From Thermocladium sp049965935 (GTDB lineage Archaea > Thermoproteota > Thermoprotei > Thermoproteales > Thermocladiaceae), in NCBI GenBank assembly GCA_049965935.1, contig JBMFVP010000061.1, positions 1 through 8,763 of the forward strand: a stretch of 8,763 bases of DNA, in the 5' to 3' direction. The notes under the pieces are model-generated. The model was not told the DNA's origin. It ran no database searches and saw only the letters and a program-made list of their open reading frames with translations. Below, piece by piece: positions 1 through 5,669 of the stretch (its first letter is position 1; the number at the start of each line of letters is the position of its first letter). The translations under genes and the position numbers were made by a program.

Positions 1-69
1 AGAACCATTGATATATTGAATTGTGATCCAGTGCCGATGCTTTAATGCCATCCTTAATTATGTAGCAAG

Positions 70-222
70 TTATTTATCGCCTAGCTCGTTACTTACTTGA
101 TGCAGGTCCAGTAGGGCGCAGTCAACTATGCCACCCTCTGTGGTTAGGGTGATGAGTTTAAGCTTTCCGTAAATGGCAATGATGGGTCTCCTTAATTCCA
201 GAATGGCTAGGGAATGATGTTT
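70..222 (-). other. Short open frame without a start codon, downstream of tRNA-Gln
   Basis: A 50-codon stretch without stops runs from a TGA just past the tRNA 3' end to a TAA. Its translation looks protein-like: a hydrophobic strand-rich middle (RRPIIAIYGKLKLITLTTEG) followed by an acidic/leucine segment (VDCALLDLHQ). It has no ATG, GTG or TTG in frame; the only conceivable initiator is a rare ATT. It could be the broken C-terminal remnant of a gene displaced next to the tRNA, which is a common integration target, or simply chance. A shorter open frame lies on the opposite strand over the same bases, which weakens the case. I do not recognise the family. Confidence 0.2.
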
Positions 223-225
223 TCA

Positions 226-298
226 TAGCCGGGCCCGGATTCGAACCGGGGTCGATGGGTCCAGAGCCCACCATCCTTGACCACTAGACGACCCGGCT
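226..298 (-). tRNA. tRNA-Gln (anticodon CUG)
   Basis: This 73-base gene folds as a complete cloverleaf without an intron. It has an acceptor stem AGCCGGG/CCCGGCT, a D arm GTCT/GGAT with GG in the loop, an anticodon stem GTGGG/CCCAT around the loop CTCTGGA, and a T arm CCCGG-TTCGAAT-CCGGG. The anticodon is CTG, which reads the glutamine codon CAG. The discriminator base is A and the CCA tail is not encoded. The first pair is A1-U72, as expected for archaeal tRNA-Gln, which is first charged with glutamate and then amidated by GatDE. The variable loop is four bases. A TATA box lies about 27 bases upstream. Confidence 0.95.
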
Positions 299-320
299 TC
301 AAGCTTGGTCGATTAATTCC

Positions 321-330
321 CTATTTTTAA
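321..330 (-). promoter_or_regulatory. TATA box for tRNA-Gln
   Basis: On the minus strand TTAAAAATAG lies about 27 bases before the mature 5' end of tRNA-Gln, the usual archaeal TATA spacing. It sits immediately after the stop codon of the radical SAM gene, so the tRNA is probably transcribed on its own. Confidence 0.6.
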
Positions 331-338
331 GTGCTTCG

Positions 339-1409
339 CTATGGTATTACCTCCGTTGAGTCCAGCACTGGATCATACTTGAGCGACTCCTTAGCTATCA
401 CTCCATCCCTAATCAATTGCTCCACTGCAGGCACTATGCTTAGTATTGACTTAATGGTTTCCTTCGTGATTACATCAACCTTCTCCGCATCCTTTCCCCA
501 ATAATTCTCCTTTATTGCATAGAGGCACCTGCCCCCACAGTATCGCCTATACTCGCAGGATGCACATGGTTCAGGGAGGTCTGGCTCCATTAACTTGAAC
601 CCGGAGTCCACGTGGCCCAGTACAGCCCACCTCTCTCTAACTGCTATGGGGCACGCTAGCACTCTCCCATCCGTGGAAACAGCCACTGAGCGGTAGCCAG
701 CGCCGCAGGGAGATGCCTTATAGGGCTCAAAGAAATGCGCGCTAAGTACTCCAAGTATTGGTATTATGCCGAGGACTCGCCCCTTCTCTAGGTTAGCTAG
801 GAATAGGTTGACGAGACTTCTCACGCCTGGGAGGTAATTAGCGGAGGCCCAACCCCATACATCCCATTTCCTGCCCCAAATCACGTCTAGCTGCCAATGA
901 ACTTGGTCAAACCCTAACTCAAACAAGTGATTCACGTCCACGTATATATCAGTTAGGCTGGTCACGGCCATTCGGGCGATAGTCTTCAACCTAAACCTCC
1001 TTAACTTATTTAGCGATTGAGAAACCCTATCATACACGCCTCTTCCCCTATTGGCGTCAGTTACTTCTCGCCGCCCATCAATTGATAATAGTGCAACCGA
1101 CATCCTCTCCCAATACCTATCCGGAAGGAGATCCACGAAGAAGCCATTTGTTTGGATGCCCCATCGCGCGGCGGGCAAGGAATCCATGGCCCTCATTATG
1201 AATCCAGGATTAAGAAGCGGCTCACCGCCATAGAATATGACAGTTGGCTCCGGGTCGCTTCGCATTAATGACCTCAACTTATCCAAGTCATATGTTGTTT
1301 TATATGGAACTACCCTGCTCTCAAAGGACCCACCGCAGTACTGGCACCGCAAATTACATGCCCCCGTCGTCAAGAGGAGCCAAAGCACGATCCGGCTCTG
1401 GAAAAGCAT
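339..1409 (-). CDS. Radical SAM/SPASM domain protein, putative peptide-modifying enzyme
   Basis: The protein (356 aa) begins with the radical SAM cluster motif CxxxCxxC at Cys18, Cys22 and Cys25. A GGEP motif (61-64), a QTNG segment (86-89) and LSIDG (108-112) follow, all typical of the SAM-binding half barrel. The C-terminal part is a SPASM domain: Cys235-x12-Gly-x4-Cys253, then CX2CX5CX3C at 282, 285, 291 and 295. No cysteine follows, so the seventh SPASM cysteine is absent. SPASM proteins use auxiliary iron-sulfur clusters and mostly modify peptides or mature enzymes. From memory it resembles the archaeal families called putative peptide-modifying radical SAM enzymes (TIGR04083/TIGR04084-like), whose substrates are unknown. 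No precursor peptide was found nearby. The coordinates use the ATG at 1409. An in-frame GTG at 1388 (codon 8) sits 26-27 bases after a TATA-like box and may be the real leaderless start, giving MLWLLLTTGACNLRC. The gene lies 33 bases behind a LOG-family gene on the same strand. Confidence 0.88.
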   Translation of the reverse strand: MLFQSRIVLWLLLTTGACNLRCQYCGGSFESRVVPYKTTYDLDKLRSLMRSDPEPTVIFYGGEPLLNPGFIMRAMDSLPAARWGIQTNGFFVDLLPDRYWERMSVALLSIDGRREVTDANRGRGVYDRVSQSLNKLRRFRLKTIARMAVTSLTDIYVDVNHLFELGFDQVHWQLDVIWGRKWDVWGWASANYLPGVRSLVNLFLANLEKGRVLGIIPILGVLSAHFFEPYKASPCGAGYRSVAVSTDGRVLACPIAVRERWAVLGHVDSGFKLMEPDLPEPCASCEYRRYCGGRCLYAIKENYWGKDAEKVDVITKETIKSILSIVPAVEQLIRDGVIAKESLKYDPVLDSTEVIP

Positions 1410-1419
1410 TTTAAAAATT
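1410..1419 (-). promoter_or_regulatory. TATA-like box upstream of radical SAM gene
   Basis: AATTTTTAAA on the minus strand abuts the ATG at 1409, which is too close to serve that start. It is centred 26-27 bases upstream of the in-frame GTG at 1388, the same spacing seen at the other leaderless genes here. It therefore suggests a separate promoter for the radical SAM gene and a start at GTG. Confidence 0.45.
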
Positions 1420-1442
1420 GTTAAGCCTAACCCCGCGCTGCG

Positions 1443-2000
1443 CTACACGTCCTCGCCTCTCCAACTCGATGCATCGCGATGAATTGTGTGGCCACTGCAA
1501 GCCGATTGGGCCGCGAGCTTTACGTCATCCGTGTACGTGACCTGCGCAGCCATTCTCTTATCGAATGCATTTGGAAAAGCTAGCCTCAATTTATCGCTTG
1601 AGAATCCGAGGCCCGTGAGCACTATCACTGGTTTACCCATTGCATAGGCCATCAGCGCCTCTATAATTGTACCGACTTCACCGCCCAAGGCAACTAACGC
1701 GTCACTGCTTCTCACCAGTGGCACTGATCTAGCTCTATACTCCATGCCTGTCCTTATCAATATGACTCCCCTGGGGGGCTCCACCGCCTCATGCTCCATG
1801 GGAAGTATAAGCACTGTCTTTAGGCCTAATGCGGCGGCCTCATCCACCACAACCTTCATTAGGCCCCAATAACCCCCCAACATCAGGGTTGGGCTACATT
1901 TAGATACTTCCCTCACGAATGCGCGGGCCTGCTCCTCTGCTTCCTGGGGGTAGGGGCCACTATGTGCAGCTATGGCTATCTGGGGATCCTTTACCTCCAT
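1443..2000 (-). CDS. LOG-family protein (TIGR00725-like; possible nucleoside 5'-monophosphate phosphoribohydrolase)
   Basis: This 185-residue protein has the Rossmann-like pattern of the LOG/'lysine decarboxylase-like' family. It shows a glycine turn GGYWGLM at 42-48, an arginine-bearing segment MEYRAR at 86-91, and the signature GGEVGTIIEA at 106-115. The signature corresponds to PGGxGTxxE in the family, with Glu114 and Arg89 as the probable catalytic pair. Characterised LOG enzymes cleave the N-glycosidic bond of (modified) nucleoside monophosphates. The archaeal TIGR00725-type branch has no firmly known substrate, so the reaction here is inference. It starts at ATG 2000, preceded by a TATA box at the leaderless distance. 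It is the first gene of a possible minus-strand pair with the radical SAM gene and is divergent from the ABC transporter operon. Confidence 0.85.
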   Translation of the reverse strand: MEVKDPQIAIAAHSGPYPQEAEEQARAFVREVSKCSPTLMLGGYWGLMKVVVDEAAALGLKTVLILPMEHEAVEPPRGVILIRTGMEYRARSVPLVRSSDALVALGGEVGTIIEALMAYAMGKPVIVLTGLGFSSDKLRLAFPNAFDKRMAAQVTYTDDVKLAAQSACSGHTIHRDASSWRGEDV

Positions 2001-2022
2001 GCTGATTCGCCCACCGTAGCCC

Positions 2023-2030
2023 CTTTAAAG
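2023..2030 (-). promoter_or_regulatory. TATA box for the LOG-family gene
   Basis: CTTTAAAG is centred 26-27 bases before the ATG at 2000, giving a leaderless transcript. It is one half of the divergent promoter region between the LOG gene and the ABC ATPase gene. Confidence 0.55.
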
Positions 2031-2066
2031 CTCTCCTCAATTCATTATTGCTAATTCATGCGAAGA

Positions 2067-2075
2067 TTTTTATTA
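2067..2075 (+). promoter_or_regulatory. TATA box for the ABC ATPase operon
   Basis: TTTTTATTA is centred 27 bases before the GTG at 2098. This spacing supports GTG 2098 as both transcription and translation start, rather than the in-frame TTG at 2086, which would lie only about 15 bases after the box and outside the transcript. Confidence 0.55.
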
Positions 2076-2097
2076 GGCAAATTACTTGGGGCCGCCC

Positions 2098-2943
2098 GTG
2101 GCTGTCATTGAATTAATCAATATAAGCAAGAGGTATTATTTATCCGAGTCCATATACGTGGATGCGCTCACTGATATTAACTTATCCATAGATAGAGGGG
2201 AGATACTCATACTCATGGGGCCCAGCGGCAGCGGTAAAACCACTCTACTCAATATAATGGGTACGCTGGATAAGCCAACCAGTGGCCGCGTGATTGTGGA
2301 GGGAATCGACGTGACGGGGCTGGATGAGGATGAATTAGCTGGATTCAGGCTAAGGAGAGTGGGATTCGTGTTTCAACAATACAACCTGCTGCAGACCTTG
2401 ACTGCGTTGGAGAACGTTGAGTTGCCCATGCTCATGAGCGGTCTCTATACTAGGGATGAGGCGGAAACCAAGGCCAGGCTCCTCCTGGATCTGGTGGGGG
2501 TGGGGGATCGCGCGAGCAATAAGCCGAGCCAATTATCGGGGGGCCAGCAACAGAGGGTGGCAGTGGCGAGGGCCATAAGCATGAATCCCTCCTTCGTGAT
2601 AATGGATGAGCCGACGGGGGCCATAGATGCCGCGAGCGCCGCTCAGCTTCTATCCTTAATTAAGGCAATGAATGCCCTGGGGAAGACCTTCATAATAGCA
2701 ACCCACAATCCTGAGGTGGCTAGAATTGGGGGAAGGATAGTGACCCTTAGGAGCGGACGCTTGCTGGAGGGGGGCGCCGTGGAGCACTTAATGGAGGATG
2801 TTGATGTGAGGAGAGTGGCATCAATGTATAGGAGGTGCTTGGATATAGATTTATTAGCACAGAAGAGAGCGAGCGCTGTGGATGAGGTGAATAAGATTGA
2901 GGCCGAGATCAATAGCATTTCTAGTTTTCTTGGCGGCGATTAG
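2098..2943 (+). CDS. ABC transporter ATP-binding protein, MacB/LolD/FtsE-like
   Basis: A complete nucleotide-binding subunit of 281 residues, counted from GTG 2098. It contains Walker A GPSGSGKT (41-48), a Q-loop FQQYNLL with Gln94, the ABC signature LSGGQQQR (146-153), Walker B VIMDEP (167-172) and an H-loop ATHNPE with His203. The MDEPTGAID and LMSG segments and the overall spacing are typical of the MacB/LolD/LptB-like lipoprotein and export class. That class normally pairs with FtsX/MacB-type permeases. About 50 residues after the core form a charged helical tail of unknown role. An in-frame TTG at 2086 would add four residues; GTG is preferred because of the promoter spacing. The last 47 bases overlap the next gene, which encodes an exported coiled-coil protein, so the two are translated from one mRNA. 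No permease gene follows, so the ATPase's membrane partner is unknown. Confidence 0.92.
   Translation: MAVIELINISKRYYLSESIYVDALTDINLSIDRGEILILMGPSGSGKTTLLNIMGTLDKPTSGRVIVEGIDVTGLDEDELAGFRLRRVGFVFQQYNLLQTLTALENVELPMLMSGLYTRDEAETKARLLLDLVGVGDRASNKPSQLSGGQQQRVAVARAISMNPSFVIMDEPTGAIDAASAAQLLSLIKAMNALGKTFIIATHNPEVARIGGRIVTLRSGRLLEGGAVEHLMEDVDVRRVASMYRRCLDIDLLAQKRASAVDEVNKIEAEINSISSFLGGD
2884..2890 (+). promoter_or_regulatory. Shine-Dalgarno site for the exported protein gene
   Basis: GAGGTGA lies inside the 3' end of the ATPase gene, six bases before the TTG at 2897. It matches the anti-SD of archaeal 16S rRNA well and decides the unusual TTG start. This is what one expects for an internal operon gene, in contrast to the leaderless first genes elsewhere in the window. 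Confidence 0.7.
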
Positions 2944-4981
2944 CGTAGGGCTAACTCTTCATGCTGGATTCTCAATTACATACACAATTAATTATCAAAT
3001 CACTTACACTCCGGGACAGGGGGCTAGTGCCGTCATTACTTACGGGATGCAGGCCGTCAGTAACTCAAGCTCACCGCAGCCATTAGTGATTGGGTTCAGG
3101 TTGCCTCCGTACTCCACTATTAGTTACGCCAGTGGGAATGCCACAATTAATGGTGACGTGGTTTACTGGAGCATCACCGTGCCGCCTTACGGGGAAACAA
3201 GCGAGGAGGTTCAATTCACTAATCCCCTCTACTCCATTAACATAATGAACCTAAATGAGTCCCTCTACGTTAATTCCACTCCCCATTACTCCACGGTGAT
3301 CAATGGGGGCAATGGCACTTTAATTCAATTAAGCATTGGATTAATTAACGCCGCTCCCGTTCCCCCCACCACTAGCATATACCTAGTTAAGCAGAGCGGT
3401 CTTTCCTATACATACAGCGAGCCGCCCAGTGGATTCGCTTCCCTGGGCTCAACCAGTCTCGTTTATTGGGAGACTGGGGATAATTATAACCTGTCCATTA
3501 ATTACCTAGTGACGAATCTGGGGCCATGGAGAAGCATTAGGCTGGAGCCCGTGGTAATAGTCTCAACCCTAGATACTGGACTGTACTCGACTTACTTAAC
3601 CCAGGCCATTGCTAGACTCAACTCCACACTAAGCCAATTAAGCAATTACGAGGAGTATGGGGCGCTCCTCAACAATTCCACTAGGCTACTCAGCGAGTTA
3701 TATGGATTATCCACGCTTCTCAACTACACCGCCAATGCGTTCAAGTACTCCGCGAATCAAGTTAATGAAACCATGATAATAGAGAGACTACTACAATTAC
3801 AAGCAGAGGAGTTAAGGGGGGCACTCCAACTAGAGTATCTAGCCCTCTCTCAGTTGAACTCAACAATTCCCAGCCTCAGATACTCGATTAGGCAAGTAAT
3901 GAATAATGTGAGCAACATAATTAGGGAAATAAATGAGCTGCAGAAAGAAACGGTGTCGGATATGATTTACGCCAATGGAGTCATCAATGCAGCTAACTCC
4001 ACGCTAAGCAGCGCGCAATTCATGTTGAGACAATTATCGGCAACAGTGGAGACTCAGTATGAGGCATTGCTATCCACCTATGATAATTTGACAACGGAAA
4101 TAAATTACTTGGAGGCGCTAGTCAATGAATCATCAATTAACGCCACGCAGCGGACAGCAATACTGGCGTCGCTCTCCGCGGCTAAAGTCTCAATAAGCAC
4201 TACCCTGGGATTATTATTGATCGAGCTTAATGGCGTGCGGCAAAACATTGCAATAACTAACTCGGAACTAGCGACAATGGAGGCCGAATTAACCGCTGTA
4301 AGCAATGAGTTAAGCAGTAGGGGGAGCCAATTATCCTCAACCCTAACCAATATAAGCGATACATTATCGGGAACCAATGCCTCCCTCCATATTCTTTACC
4401 TGGCTCTAGGCGATGCACAGTTAGCATTGAACTCGTCGGTTGCCGCGCTCCATGCTGGCTTGATTAATGCAACCAATGCAGTTAATTTGGCGAAGCCCCT
4501 ATATGGCAATGCCACTGGAGATGCGGCTGCATTAATGAGAAGCGCGGTGGAGATGGAGAATGCATCGATAGGAGTGCTTCACATGTACCTCAACATAAGC
4601 ACAACGATGCTTGATCTTCGTCTGGCCATTAACAATAGCATAGGAGCCCAGAGGGCTAATGCATCATTAATGATTGCCAGGTACAGGTATGAGCTAAGCA
4701 GCCTGAATGCCCTGCGAAGCGAAGCCATGCATTACTTAATTATTAACGCTACTGCACCTTACTCTCTGGATGTCGTAATAACGCAGACCTATATCATTAA
4801 TTTACCGGCGGTGGTTGATGAGGAGGCGCTGCTCTCGCTCTTGAATTCAAGCGCAGTATCCAGTGCCCCAATTGGGAACCAGGGAGGAGTGGGGGCCGAG
4901 GCCGTAATGGGCGCAGTGGCGGTGGGAGCTGTCTTTGCGTTAATGATTGTGATCACTCATTTTGTGCGCCACGGGCACTGA
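2897..4981 (+). CDS. Large exported, membrane-anchored coiled-coil protein of unknown function
   Basis: I do not recognise a named family for this 694-residue protein. Residues 1-23 look like a signal peptide (basic RPR, hydrophobic core, LHA before Gly24). Residues 24-225 are beta-rich, with the YW-SITVPPYGETSEEVQF pattern of DUF11/COG1361-like surface repeats. Residues 228-615 are predicted from composition to be long helices, rich in Leu, Asn, Ser and Ala. A flexible Gly/Ser linker leads to a transmembrane segment at about 667-690 and a short basic tail (RHGH). More than 25 N-X-S/T sequons are spread along the chain and there is no cysteine, both consistent with an extracellular glycoprotein. 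The start is TTG with a Shine-Dalgarno sequence, 47 bases inside the preceding ABC ATPase gene. One N-terminal and one C-terminal hydrophobic segment do not make an ABC permease. It may be an S-layer-associated stalk or an accessory protein of the transporter. Its 3' end overlaps the convergent tmk gene. Confidence 0.85.
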   Translation: MRPRSIAFLVFLAAISVGLTLHAGFSITYTINYQITYTPGQGASAVITYGMQAVSNSSSPQPLVIGFRLPPYSTISYASGNATINGDVVYWSITVPPYGETSEEVQFTNPLYSINIMNLNESLYVNSTPHYSTVINGGNGTLIQLSIGLINAAPVPPTTSIYLVKQSGLSYTYSEPPSGFASLGSTSLVYWETGDNYNLSINYLVTNLGPWRSIRLEPVVIVSTLDTGLYSTYLTQAIARLNSTLSQLSNYEEYGALLNNSTRLLSELYGLSTLLNYTANAFKYSANQVNETMIIERLLQLQAEELRGALQLEYLALSQLNSTIPSLRYSIRQVMNNVSNIIREINELQKETVSDMIYANGVINAANSTLSSAQFMLRQLSATVETQYEALLSTYDNLTTEINYLEALVNESSINATQRTAILASLSAAKVSISTTLGLLLIELNGVRQNIAITNSELATMEAELTAVSNELSSRGSQLSSTLTNISDTLSGTNASLHILYLALGDAQLALNSSVAALHAGLINATNAVNLAKPLYGNATGDAAALMRSAVEMENASIGVLHMYLNISTTMLDLRLAINNSIGAQRANASLMIARYRYELSSLNALRSEAMHYLIINATAPYSLDVVITQTYIINLPAVVDEEALLSLLNSSAVSSAPIGNQGGVGAEAVMGAVAVGAVFALMIVITHFVRHGH

Positions 4982-5567
4982 GTCTCTGCATTATGATTGT
5001 CTCGACGTCCCTGGCCACGTCTATGGCGCTTCTCGATGCGTCTATTACTGGGTACCTCATTGCCCGGGCCCTCTCGAGGAATATTGTTCTCACTCCATTC
5101 AGTAGGGATCTTCTCTCAAAGACCTCAAGATCCCCCCGGGTCTCGAGTCTCAGCATTGCCGTCTCCACATCTATGTCCAGTATTATGACTAGGTCGGCGG
5201 GGGGAACATATTTGTGTAATTGAATTAACCAATCAAGCGAGATTCCTAGGGCGCCTTGGTAAGCGATGGTGGATTCCATGTATCTCTCGCTGATCACGAC
5301 ATCATTCCTGAGGAGCGACGGCGATACTTCATTCATGTAATGCATGGTTCTATCAGCCACAAAGAGGAGCGCATATATGGATGGGTGCGGCATTGGGGTG
5401 TTTTTCTTCAGTGCCCAGGAGCGTATTAGCTTGCCTATTTCGCTGTTGGATGGTTCCTTGGTGGTATACACTTTGATGCCTCGTTGCCTTAGGCTTGAAG
5501 CGACGGCGTTGACTATTGTTGTCTTGCCGCTGCCGTCAATGCCCTCCACTGATACGAAGATTCCCAT
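4953..5567 (-). CDS. tmk: Thymidylate kinase (dTMP kinase)
   Basis: The enzyme phosphorylates dTMP to dTDP with ATP, an essential step of dTTP synthesis in the cytosol. Counting from ATG 5567 (204 aa), the P-loop is GIDGSGKTT (9-17). A KEPSNS segment near 37-42, the ADRTMHY nucleotide-binding motif (DRxxH, near 71-77) and SERYMESTIAYQG (near 93-105, in place of the more common DRY motif) follow. An arginine-bearing lid region (LRLETRGD) sits near residue 140. The length is normal for the family. An in-frame ATG two codons upstream (5573) exists. The TATA-like box at 5590-5595 is spaced for leaderless initiation at 5567, giving an N-terminus MGIFVSVEG typical of the family. The last 29 bases overlap the convergent exported-protein gene. 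Confidence 0.93.
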   Translation of the reverse strand: MGIFVSVEGIDGSGKTTIVNAVASSLRQRGIKVYTTKEPSNSEIGKLIRSWALKKNTPMPHPSIYALLFVADRTMHYMNEVSPSLLRNDVVISERYMESTIAYQGALGISLDWLIQLHKYVPPADLVIILDIDVETAMLRLETRGDLEVFERRSLLNGVRTIFLERARAMRYPVIDASRSAIDVARDVETIIMQRLSARGAQNE

Positions 5568-5589
5568 CTTCATAGGCTGAGTGCGCGGG

Positions 5590-5595
5590 TTTTTA
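5590..5595 (-). promoter_or_regulatory. TATA-like box for tmk
   Basis: TAAAAA on the minus strand (within CCTAAAAACC) is centred about 25-26 bases before ATG 5567 and about 20 before ATG 5573, favouring the downstream start. It lies in the divergent region shared with ino1. Confidence 0.45.
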
Positions 5596-5616
5596 GGTTT
5601 CAGGGGGATGGAGTTA

Positions 5617-5634
5617 TATTAACGGCCATTAATA
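5617..5634 (+). promoter_or_regulatory. Upstream copy of inverted repeat TATTAA-N6-TTAATA (putative operator)
   Basis: TATTAA-CGGCCA-TTAATA is an 18-base inverted repeat with perfect six-base arms; the GGCC centre is also symmetric, leaving one mismatched pair. It lies at about -53 to -36 relative to the ino1 start, just upstream of the TATA/BRE region. An identical pair of arms recurs 26 bases downstream. No regulator gene is seen in the window. Confidence 0.5.
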
Positions 5635-5639
5635 GTAAA

Positions 5640-5649
5640 ATTTATTAAT
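5640..5649 (+). promoter_or_regulatory. TATA box for ino1
   Basis: ATTTATTAAT, preceded by the purine-rich AGTAAAA as a possible BRE, is centred about 25-26 bases before the ATG at 5670. This gives a leaderless mRNA. The box overlaps the downstream copy of the inverted repeat. Confidence 0.6.
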
Positions 5650-5660
5650 AATCGTTAATA
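5643..5660 (+). promoter_or_regulatory. Downstream copy of inverted repeat TATTAA-N6-TTAATA (putative operator over the TATA box)
   Basis: TATTAA-TAATCG-TTAATA has the same perfect six-base arms and the same six-base spacer length as the copy at 5617-5634. It covers the TATA box and extends to -10, so a bound dimer would block TBP and polymerase. The two centres are 26 bases apart, about two and a half helical turns. Confidence 0.5.
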
Positions 5661-5669
5661 TGGAAAACC

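Noticed and set aside
1..51. Possible partial genes at the left edge: a plus-strand tail ending at a TAA at 43-45, or a minus-strand start at ATG 51 running off the edge
   Set aside because: Both are under 18 codons and contradict each other; nothing in the residues is recognisable.
149..185. C box-like GTGATGA followed by a C'-like TGATGG, suggesting a C/D box guide RNA
   Set aside because: No CTGA D or D' boxes occur at the required distances downstream, so the set is incomplete.
2086..2097. TTG at 2086 as the start of the ABC ATPase
   Set aside because: It lies too close to the TATA box for a transcript to include it, whereas GTG 2098 has the standard leaderless spacing. The first strand motif (VIELINISK) begins right after the GTG.
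2350..2918. Minus-strand open frames opposite the ABC ATPase
   Set aside because: They are antisense to a fully conserved ATPase with all its motifs, have no promoter or recognisable content, and are shadow frames.
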